The position numbers and the translations under genes are program-made. A DNA stretch of 64,000 nucleotides. Source: Halobacteroidaceae bacterium. Its GTDB lineage: Bacteria; Bacillota; Halanaerobiia; B1SED10-174. The stretch lies in contig PWGV01000093.1 of NCBI GenBank assembly GCA_003554585.1, forward strand, positions 1 through 64,000, in the 5' to 3' direction. How positions within the stretch are numbered: the stretch's first letter is position 1; each line of letters begins with the position of its first letter. Shown here one piece after another: positions 49,828 to 57,469 of the stretch. The notes beneath the pieces were generated by a model. The model made no database searches. It saw nothing but the letters and a program-made list of their open reading frames with translations, and was not told the origin of the DNA.

Positions 49828-51432
49828 ATGGTGAAAAGAAAATCTGTAATAATGTTGTGTCTCGTCTTCCTGCTGGCCCTGGGTTTATCCCTAAACGCCT
49901 CGGCCACACGGGTTCCTGAATTTACCATACTCACAACAACTGAAGGCTATGATCCGATCCGTTTCGAAGCAGCCTTTTTAATTCAGGATGCCTGGGCAGC
50001 TCTTGGTATCCAGGTCGATGTTCAGCCCCTGGAATTCAGCACCCTGATTGACAGGTTCTACAACGAACAGGACTTTGATATTGCTATTGTCGGTTGGTCG
50101 GGCCGGGTTGACCGCCTCGATCCCCAGCATTTCCTGGGAACACTCCATTCCGGTCAGACTGATGTCGGTGGGAACAACCCTGGAGGCTATGAAAACGAAC
50201 GCTACGATGAACTTTTCGAAATGCAGGCCCGGGAATTTGATCCTGATCAGCGGCGGGAATATGTCCTGGAAATGCAAAAGGTTGCCATGGAAGAACAACC
50301 CCTGAGTATTCTTTTCTACAGGGATGAAGTCCTTGCGTACAATGTAAATACCTTCGCGGGTTATGTTCCCATGGCCGGAGAGGGCCTCTACACCGAGTGG
50401 CTTCCATTTGATGTTTATCCCGTTGGGGACTCCAACACCCTGACCATCGGAACCAGCCAGGAACCGGACAATATTAACCCCCTCGATTCAACCACTGTCT
50501 GGGGCTGGAAATTCATGCGCCTCTACTACGACAAACTGGTTCGCTTATCCCCGGATATTGAACCACTTCCCTGGGCAGCAGAATCAGTAGAAGCCTATGA
50601 CGAACAGACTATCGAAGTTGTTATTCGGGACGACATGCTTTTCCACGACGGGGAGCCTGTAACTGTAGAAGACGTTAAATTCTCCTACGATTACATGGTG
50701 GAACAGGACTTTGCTTACTTCCGTCCCTTCTACGATCCCCTGGAAGAGGTTATTATTATCGATGACCAGACCCTGCACTTTGTCCTCAAAGAACCTACCT
50801 CTTTCTTCATTACAGTAACCCTGAGCCAGATCCCCATCCTTCCCAAGCACCTCTGGGAAGACATCGAGGAGGCCAATCAGCTCGCCCCTGAAGATGTTCC
50901 CACAATTGGTAGCGGCCCCATGAAGTTTGACCGCTACGACCGCGGGGAATACAAGCGGCTGGTCAAGTTCGAAGATTACTTCTTGGCTGATGAAATTAAT
51001 ATTGAAGCAATTGACTATATCATATACGCTGACGCCGAAGGAACCTATACCGGTATGGTCACTGGTGAAGCTGACATGACTGCCTGGAGATTGGAACCCG
51101 CTCAAATTAATCTCGCCGAGCAGGAAGATCACCTGGAAGTTGTCAGTGTTCCCGACTTTGGTTACTACCACATGACCTACAATACCCGCCTGCCCGCACT
51201 GGATGATCCTGATTTCCGCCGGGCAATTGCCCACTCCATCCCCCACGAGACCTTGGTCAATGTTCTCCTGGATGGCCGTGGCGAGCGGGGAACTTCAATA
51301 ATTGCGCCTGTAAACACCTTCTGGCATAATCCTGACGTTCCCATCTTTGAATACAGCCTTGAAACCGCACGGATCCTGCTGGAGCAGGCCGGTTACTGGA
51401 TAGACGATGACGGCCGGCTTAATCTGCCGTAA
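49828..51432 (+). CDS. Peptide/nickel-type ABC transporter substrate-binding protein (SBP_bac_5), apparently circularly permuted
   Basis: Signal peptide (aa ~1-27), then aa 30-198 matching the usual C-terminal segment (EFTILTTTEGYDPIRFEAAFLIQDAWAALGIQVDVQPLEFSTLI..DIAIVGWSG), then aa ~203-534 matching the usual N-terminal part (NTLTIGTSQEPDNINP..MLFHDGEPVTVEDVKFSYDYM..ETARILLEQAGYWIDDDGRLNLP*). Confidence 0.92.
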   Translation: MVKRKSVIMLCLVFLLALGLSLNASATRVPEFTILTTTEGYDPIRFEAAFLIQDAWAALGIQVDVQPLEFSTLIDRFYNEQDFDIAIVGWSGRVDRLDPQHFLGTLHSGQTDVGGNNPGGYENERYDELFEMQAREFDPDQRREYVLEMQKVAMEEQPLSILFYRDEVLAYNVNTFAGYVPMAGEGLYTEWLPFDVYPVGDSNTLTIGTSQEPDNINPLDSTTVWGWKFMRLYYDKLVRLSPDIEPLPWAAESVEAYDEQTIEVVIRDDMLFHDGEPVTVEDVKFSYDYMVEQDFAYFRPFYDPLEEVIIIDDQTLHFVLKEPTSFFITVTLSQIPILPKHLWEDIEEANQLAPEDVPTIGSGPMKFDRYDRGEYKRLVKFEDYFLADEINIEAIDYIIYADAEGTYTGMVTGEADMTAWRLEPAQINLAEQEDHLEVVSVPDFGYYHMTYNTRLPALDDPDFRRAIAHSIPHETLVNVLLDGRGERGTSIIAPVNTFWHNPDVPIFEYSLETARILLEQAGYWIDDDGRLNLP

Positions 51433-51446
51433 GATTAAAAACAAGC

Positions 51447-51470
51447 GGGGAGGGAGGGGACTCCCTCCCC
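51447..51470 (+). terminator. Intercistronic hairpin between SBP and permease genes
   Basis: Perfect 10-bp stem GGGGAGGGAG-GGGA-CTCCCTCCCC followed by TCTCTCTTCT. Confidence 0.6.
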
Positions 51471-51514
51471 TCTCTCTTCTATTCCAAATTTAAAATTAGA
51501 ACCGGAGGGAGCTT

Positions 51515-52504
51515 ATGGGTAAAAGAAAATTTATTTTTCGGCGCCTTCTGCAAATGGTAGTAACTTTTTTGATAATCCTGACCGGGCTCTTTTTCGTTTT
51601 TCGCCTGACCCTACCTGACCCAACTGCTGCCCTGGTTATGGAAGGATTATCTGCAGAAGCCCAGGCCATGGTTCGAGCCCGTTTTGGCCTTGACCGGCCC
51701 CTGTGGCAACAGTATTTTATCTACCTGGGTAACTTTTTCCAGGGTGAATTCGGCATGTCCTTTCATTACCGATCGGCGATCGCCCCAATTGTCTGGGAAA
51801 AGCTTTTAAACACCCTGGTATTGATGTTCCCGGCAATAATTGTTTCCTACTCTATTGGTCCCCTGCTCGGGGTAATATTATCCTGGCGGAGAGGGACAAG
51901 AGTCGAATTCAGTGGTATTGTGGGGGGACTTTTTCTTCGTTCAGCTCCAGTTTTCTGGACGGGGATGATTTTCATTATGGTTTTTGGTATCTGGCTGGGA
52001 ATTCTTCCAACCAGCGGAATGAGAACACTACCTTATGAAGCCGCTCATTTCTGGGATAAAATTTTCACTTTTGATTTCCTCTGGCATTTAATGCTGCCCG
52101 CTTTTACTATTGCCATCTACTACGTGGCATTACCAATGCTAATCATGCGCAATACCATGCTGGAGGTAATGGGTGAGGATTTTATTGAATTATGCCAGGC
52201 CAAAGGTTTAAATGAACGAACAATAATGTATAAACACGCTGCCCGCAACGCCCTGCTGCCTGTTGTAACCCAGGCGGCTATCACCGTCGGCCTGGCTGTT
52301 GGAGGGCAGGTTGTGGTTGAAGTTGTCTTCTCCTGGCCCGGCCTGGGGCGGGAAATAATTCAGTCTGTAAGAACCAGTGACTTCCCTATGGCCCAGGCTT
52401 GCTTTATGTTAATGGCCGGAATGGTTATGGGAATGAATTTCCTGGCTGACCTGGTTTACGGCTACCTTGATCCCCGGGTTGTTTACCAGAAAGGGGGCAA
52501 ATAA
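51515..52504 (+). CDS. DppB-like ABC transporter permease
   Basis: FGLDRPLWQQYFIYLGNFFQGEFGMS; RAKGLNE-type EAA loop (CQAKGLNERTIMYKHAARNALLPVVT). Confidence 0.94.
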   Translation: MGKRKFIFRRLLQMVVTFLIILTGLFFVFRLTLPDPTAALVMEGLSAEAQAMVRARFGLDRPLWQQYFIYLGNFFQGEFGMSFHYRSAIAPIVWEKLLNTLVLMFPAIIVSYSIGPLLGVILSWRRGTRVEFSGIVGGLFLRSAPVFWTGMIFIMVFGIWLGILPTSGMRTLPYEAAHFWDKIFTFDFLWHLMLPAFTIAIYYVALPMLIMRNTMLEVMGEDFIELCQAKGLNERTIMYKHAARNALLPVVTQAAITVGLAVGGQVVVEVVFSWPGLGREIIQSVRTSDFPMAQACFMLMAGMVMGMNFLADLVYGYLDPRVVYQKGGK

Positions 52505-52505
52505 T

Positions 52506-54269
52506 ATGAGCAAACAAAGCAGCCGCTGGAAACAATACCAGCCTTATTTTCAATCAATGAAGGCACCTTTTAAAGCAATCTGGGCCGATCCCCTGGGGCG
52601 ACCGGGATCAATTTTATTTCTCCTGGTTCTCTTTGTGGCAATTTTTGCTCCCCTCCTCGCAACCCACGACCCCCATGAAATGAACCAGCGTGTGGAAGGA
52701 ACAGCTGCAACTTTTATTGAGGGGCAATGGGAAAGAATGCGGGTAATTGGTTACAAACCATTAACCGCAACTGCGGTCATCTCCCCGGGTGAAAGTTTTG
52801 CTGTCGGTAGGGAAGGAACCATTCTTCACTTCGATGGTAACCGGTGGAATGAAGAAGAATCGCCTGTAAATACCTCCCTGCTCTCAGTTGACTTCTTTTC
52901 TTCTGAGTTCGGTTTTGTTGTAGGAGAAAATGGGGTAATTATCAAGTATGATGGCCTTTCCTGGGAACAGTTGGAGAGTCCCGTAGAGATAGCACTTAAT
53001 GGGGTTGCAGTCCCAGCCCCTGACAAAGCGATCGCCGTTGGCGAAGACGGAACAATTCTCAGCTGGGACGGAAACTCCTGGAGCATTCTTGATAACCCTG
53101 CCACCCGAGATTTAATGGCCATTAATATGGTCAACCCCAATTCGGGAGTAATCGTGGGAGACAGGGGAACCATCCTTCATTACCAGGATGGAGAATTTGT
53201 TAATCCCTCTTACCGGACTTTTATGGATGGGACCTTCCGCAGGTTAAATGCCGTTGCCCTTTCCGAGGAGGGCTTTGGTTTTGCCACCGGAGAAAGGGGT
53301 GAAATCCTCGGATTTGATGGGGAAGACTGGTATAACATGACCAGTCCTGAAAGTCGGGAGCTAACAGCAGTAGGAATTGTTGGTCCCGAAGAAGCTTATA
53401 TCCTTGGGATTCGCGGAATCATTCTTAAATTTGACGGTGAAAACTGGACAAGGCTCGGTCTGGGTTACCACCGCAGTTTTCGCGGGCTGGATATTGAGGA
53501 CGGTTACGGTTTTGGAGTTGGGACTGATCCCTATATCAACGAATTATCCCCTCCCACCTGGGAGCACCTTTTTGGAACCACCCACCTGGGAAGGGATATC
53601 TGGAGCCAGGTAATGTACGGTTCGCGGACTGCGCTAATTGTGGGAATCGTCACCGCCCTTATTGTTAATATTATCGGGGTGGTTATTGGCTTAACCTCGG
53701 GTTATTTCCGGGGGCGGGTTGATAATATCCTGATGCGCATAGTTGACATTATGTACGGTCTTCCGCTGGAACCCTTTGCCATTATCCTGGTTTTAATTTT
53801 CCGGCCCAGCCTTTGGATTATTATCCTGGCAATTGGGCTTTTAACCTGGAGAACAAATGCCCGGATTATTCGCTCCCAGGTCCTTTCCCTGGTTGAGCGC
53901 CCCTTTATTAAAGCTGCCCGGGTAGCCGGAGCAAGTAATTTACGAATAATTCTGGTTCACATCGCCCCCAATGTCCTTCCCCTTGCCTTTTTGCAGCTCG
54001 CCGTAGCAATTGGCTATGCAATAACAGCAGAAGCGACCCTTAGTTTCCTGGGCCTTGGCCCACCAAGGTTATACAGCTGGGGCACAATACTGCACGCTGC
54101 CCGTCTGTCGGGGGCCTGGCGAACCGCCTGGTGGTGGGTAATCCCCCCCGGTATATTCATAAGTTTGACAGTGGTATCAGTATTCCTGATTTCCAGATCA
54201 CTTGAAGTTCTTACTAATCCACGCCTGAGAGGAGGTAGTACCCGTGCTCCTAGAAGTAAAAAATCTTAA
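52506..54269 (+). CDS. DppC-like ABC transporter permease with inserted extracytoplasmic repeat domain
   Basis: TM1 (GSILFLLVLFVAIFAPLLATHDPHEMN), large insertion, then PPTWEHLFGTTHLGRDIWSQVMYGSRTALIVG and EAA loop AARVAGASNLRIILVHIAPNVLP; ATG 52506 after GGGGG SD. Confidence 0.93.
   Translation: MSKQSSRWKQYQPYFQSMKAPFKAIWADPLGRPGSILFLLVLFVAIFAPLLATHDPHEMNQRVEGTAATFIEGQWERMRVIGYKPLTATAVISPGESFAVGREGTILHFDGNRWNEEESPVNTSLLSVDFFSSEFGFVVGENGVIIKYDGLSWEQLESPVEIALNGVAVPAPDKAIAVGEDGTILSWDGNSWSILDNPATRDLMAINMVNPNSGVIVGDRGTILHYQDGEFVNPSYRTFMDGTFRRLNAVALSEEGFGFATGERGEILGFDGEDWYNMTSPESRELTAVGIVGPEEAYILGIRGIILKFDGENWTRLGLGYHRSFRGLDIEDGYGFGVGTDPYINELSPPTWEHLFGTTHLGRDIWSQVMYGSRTALIVGIVTALIVNIIGVVIGLTSGYFRGRVDNILMRIVDIMYGLPLEPFAIILVLIFRPSLWIIILAIGLLTWRTNARIIRSQVLSLVERPFIKAARVAGASNLRIILVHIAPNVLPLAFLQLAVAIGYAITAEATLSFLGLGPPRLYSWGTILHAARLSGAWRTAWWWVIPPGIFISLTVVSVFLISRSLEVLTNPRLRGGSTRAPRSKKS
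52689..53546 (+). repeat. In-frame protein repeats (about seven Ycf48/BNR-like blades) inside the DppC-like permease
   Basis: Recurring L-x-A-V-x(6-8)-A-V-G-E-x-G-T-I-L-x-F-D-G-x-x-W units, ~39-44 aa each. Confidence 0.85.
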
Positions 54270-56505
54270 AACCTACTACCAAGTGGATGATATTGTAGTC
54301 AAGGCACTGGATGGAGTTTCTTTTAAACTGAAAAAAGGAGATAACCTGGGGCTTGTTGGGGAAAGTGGCTGTGGAAAAACAACTGCCGCCAAATCAATCA
54401 ACAGGATCCTACCTCCCAACGGGGGAATTGTTGACGGCCAGGTTATTTTCAAAGGCAAGGACCTGGTCCCCCTCAATAATAATCAGATGAACAAGGTTCG
54501 CTGGAAAGAAATTTCCATGGTTACCCAGAGTGCCATGAACGCCCTGGACCCGGTTTATAAGATCGGGGACCAGATTACTGAAGCTATCCATACGCACGAA
54601 AATATGAGTAATAAAGAAGCTTTAAAGCGGGCCAAAGAGTTATTTGGGATGGTTGGACTGGAGAAAAAGCGTCTCAGGGATTTCCCCCATCAGCTATCGG
54701 GGGGAATGAAACAGCGGGTTGTAATCGCAATGGCTCTTGCTCTTAGCCCGGACCTGGTAATCGCCGATGAGCCAACAACCGCCCTGGATGTGGTTGTCCA
54801 GGATGGGATTTTAAAACAATTTATTGATCTGCAGAGCCAGATCCAGTCTTCAATAATCCTCGTTACCCACGATATCTCGGTTGTGGCTGAAATCTGTCAG
54901 CGGGTTGCAGTTATGTACGCGGGAAAAATAATGGAACAGGGCACAACCAGGGAAATTTTCAAAGATTCCTTCCACCCATATACCCTGGGCTTACTGAACG
55001 CCTACCCCACCCTCGAAGCTGCCAAAGGCGATATTATCTCCATTCCCGGATCTCCCCCGGACCTGGCAACAGATATTACCGGCTGTCGGTTCCGGGAACG
55101 CTGTCCCTTCAGTACAGAAAAATGCAGGGAAGAACCTGATCCTGTTGAAGTTGCTCCAGGTCACGAAGTTCTCTGCCACTACCCGGAAAAAGTCGAAACC
55201 TTCCGGAAAGAGTCTACCAAGACTTCAACCTGGCAGGGAGAAACACCTCCACCGAGCAAAAAAGGAACTGTTGGAGAAAAAAATGCGCTCGAAATTCAGG
55301 GTTTGAAAAAATATTTCCCCATCAAACAAAGTTTCTTCGGAGGCAAAAAAACAATTCTGAGGGCTGTTGACGGTGTAGACTTTACTGTAAAAGAAAGAGA
55401 AATCGTAGGCCTGGCTGGAGAAAGCGGCTCAGGAAAGAGTACTATCGGTGAACTCCTTGCCAACCTGCAAAACACCACGGACGGGAAAATTCTCTACCTG
55501 GGCAAGGAAACTGAATTGCAAAAGAAAAAACACGATAAGGCTTTTCGGCGCAATTTCCAGGTTGTTTTCCAGGATCCTTATGAAACTCTTAATCCTCGTT
55601 TTACTGTATTAAATACAATCATGGAACCTCTTGTGATTCATAAAATCGGCAAGGATTATGAAGACCGGCTGGAAAGGGTTAAGAAAGCCCTACAATTAGC
55701 CGAGCTTTCCCCTCCTGAAAACTTCCTTTCCCGTTTCCCCCATCAGCTCTCTGGAGGGCAAAGGCAAAGAGTGGCATTAGCCCGAGCTATTGTCCTTGAA
55801 CCCAAATTCATAATAGCTGACGAACCAGTTTCCATGCTTGACGTTTCCATTCGGGCCGGAATTTTAAACCTGCTAAAACGCATGCGAGATGAACTCGGAG
55901 CTTCCCTTATTTACATTTCACACGACCTGGCCACAATCCGTTATATCTGCAATAGAACTGCTATTCTTTACCTCGGCCGGATTATGGAAATTGGTGAAAC
56001 GGAAAAAGTAATCGCCCAGGCTGCACACCCTTATACCCAGATGCTTTTAGCCGCTGTTCCCATACCTGACCCGGATACAAACCGGGAACGGGTTGATCCC
56101 CGGGGAGAAATCCCCGATCCCATTGACATGCCCAATGGTTGCCGTTTTCACCCCCGCTGCCCCAAAGCTTTTGCCCGCTGTGGCTGGGAAGGTAAAGACG
56201 TCCGTAATCTCCTGGAAAATCCTGAGTTTGAAGATCTGGCAAAACCTTTTGCCGATGAAATCTCGGGTTACGAAATTGAAGGGCTGGACCTCATTGTCAA
56301 AATGCAGTGGAAAGGGGAAACTCGCTGGGAAGAATTGAAAAAAACCCTGGAAAAAATCATGAATAATAATAATTCAACTATGCTGGAAACTATGACAGAA
56401 ATGAAGGTTGAAGATACTGGGTTGCGTATTTCTTTCCCTCCCAAAGAAGACCCCCAGATTAAAAACATCGATTCTGATCATGATGTTGCCTGTTATCTTT
56501 TCTAA
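54244..56505 (+). CDS. Fused DppD-DppF ABC transporter ATPase (two complete NBDs)
   Basis: Two Walker A (GESGCGKTT, GESGSGKST), two signatures (LSGGMKQR, LSGGQRQR), two oligo_HPY-type Cys motifs; GTG start with GAGGAGG. Confidence 0.93.
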   Translation: MLLEVKNLKTYYQVDDIVVKALDGVSFKLKKGDNLGLVGESGCGKTTAAKSINRILPPNGGIVDGQVIFKGKDLVPLNNNQMNKVRWKEISMVTQSAMNALDPVYKIGDQITEAIHTHENMSNKEALKRAKELFGMVGLEKKRLRDFPHQLSGGMKQRVVIAMALALSPDLVIADEPTTALDVVVQDGILKQFIDLQSQIQSSIILVTHDISVVAEICQRVAVMYAGKIMEQGTTREIFKDSFHPYTLGLLNAYPTLEAAKGDIISIPGSPPDLATDITGCRFRERCPFSTEKCREEPDPVEVAPGHEVLCHYPEKVETFRKESTKTSTWQGETPPPSKKGTVGEKNALEIQGLKKYFPIKQSFFGGKKTILRAVDGVDFTVKEREIVGLAGESGSGKSTIGELLANLQNTTDGKILYLGKETELQKKKHDKAFRRNFQVVFQDPYETLNPRFTVLNTIMEPLVIHKIGKDYEDRLERVKKALQLAELSPPENFLSRFPHQLSGGQRQRVALARAIVLEPKFIIADEPVSMLDVSIRAGILNLLKRMRDELGASLIYISHDLATIRYICNRTAILYLGRIMEIGETEKVIAQAAHPYTQMLLAAVPIPDPDTNRERVDPRGEIPDPIDMPNGCRFHPRCPKAFARCGWEGKDVRNLLENPEFEDLAKPFADEISGYEIEGLDLIVKMQWKGETRWEELKKTLEKIMNNNNSTMLETMTEMKVEDTGLRISFPPKEDPQIKNIDSDHDVACYLF

Positions 56506-56513
56506 TAATCAAT

Positions 56514-56537
56514 AAAGGCGGCCTTTCGGCCGCCTTT
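56514..56537 (+). terminator. Bidirectional terminator between ABC operon and spo0A (convergent)
   Basis: AAAGGCGGCC-TTTC-GGCCGCCTTT then T tract. Confidence 0.85.
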
Positions 56538-56543
56538 TTCTTT

Positions 56544-57326
56544 TTAACCGGCTTGGGTTTCTAGCCGCAGTTTGTCTGCTATTTTGGCAATAAATTGAGA
56601 ATTTGTTGGTTTCCCTGATTTTTCCTCAACGGAATTCCCAAAGATGCTTTTCATTTCTGCAAAATTCCCCCGCTCCCAGGAAACCTCAATTGCGTGCCTG
56701 ATAGCCCTCTCTACCCGGGAAGGGGTAGTATTATATTTTTTGGCTACGGTGGGGTATAATTCTTTTGTTACAGCACCAATTAATGCAATTTCTTCAATTA
56801 CCATTGTAATGGCATCCCGTAGGTACAGGTATCCCTTTATATGAGCAGGAACACCAAGTTGATGCATAATATTGGTTACCCTTACTTCAAGATTATTACT
56901 GCTTTTTTTAAATCCGGTTTTTTTGAAATTTGTTTTTTGGGGGCTGGAATCCTTTAACTGCCTGATCCTTTTGCCCACTATCTCCAGGTCAAAAGGCTTT
57001 AAAATATAGTAATCAGCACCCAATTCCACAAACCGCTGGATAACGTCCTGGTGTCCAAATGAAGTAAGCATAATTACCTTTAAGTCAGGGTCTCGGCCTT
57101 TTTCATTCAATTCTTCCAGGACTCCAATGCCATCGAGATAAGGCATAATAATGTCAAGGAGTAAAACATCAGGAGGATTCCTTTCCATTAATTCCAAGCA
57201 TTTAGCACCATCATAAGCAACACCTATCAGTTCTAAATCGTCCTGTTGGGAAAAAAATTCCTCGACCATTTCGCAAAAATCCAGGTTGTCATCGGCAAGT
57301 AAAACCTTAATTTTTTCTTGAATCAT
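56544..57326 (-). CDS. spo0A: Sporulation master regulator Spo0A
   Basis: Receiver ([22 protein letters not shown]) and C-terminal [30 protein letters not shown]. Confidence 0.98.
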   Translation of the reverse strand: MIQEKIKVLLADDNLDFCEMVEEFFSQQDDLELIGVAYDGAKCLELMERNPPDVLLLDIIMPYLDGIGVLEELNEKGRDPDLKVIMLTSFGHQDVIQRFVELGADYYILKPFDLEIVGKRIRQLKDSSPQKTNFKKTGFKKSSNNLEVRVTNIMHQLGVPAHIKGYLYLRDAITMVIEEIALIGAVTKELYPTVAKKYNTTPSRVERAIRHAIEVSWERGNFAEMKSIFGNSVEEKSGKPTNSQFIAKIADKLRLETQAG

Positions 57327-57363
57327 CTATGATAACCACCTCCATTTTTTGATCAATTAGGAT

Positions 57364-57388
57364 TTTCTATATTTTATAACAATTTCCT
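57364..57388 (-). promoter_or_regulatory. Possible sigma-H promoter for spo0A
   Basis: Minus strand AGGAAAT-11 nt-ATAGAAA, one mismatch to the RnnGAAT -10. Confidence 0.45.
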
Positions 57389-57414
57389 TTTTTCTGGAAA
57401 AATTTTTTTAATTT

Positions 57415-57450
57415 TTCTAAAAAACAAAGGGCACCCGCCAGGATGCCCTT
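57415..57450 (-). terminator. Rho-independent terminator of recN
   Basis: Minus strand AAGGGCATCC-TGGC-GGGTGCCCTT then TGTTTTTT. Confidence 0.75.
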
Positions 57451-57469
57451 AAATTTAACAAATTTTATT

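Noticed and set aside
50584-51246. 220-aa minus-strand ORF inside the SBP gene
   Set aside because: Antisense shadow of the SBP coding sequence; no independent SD or family.
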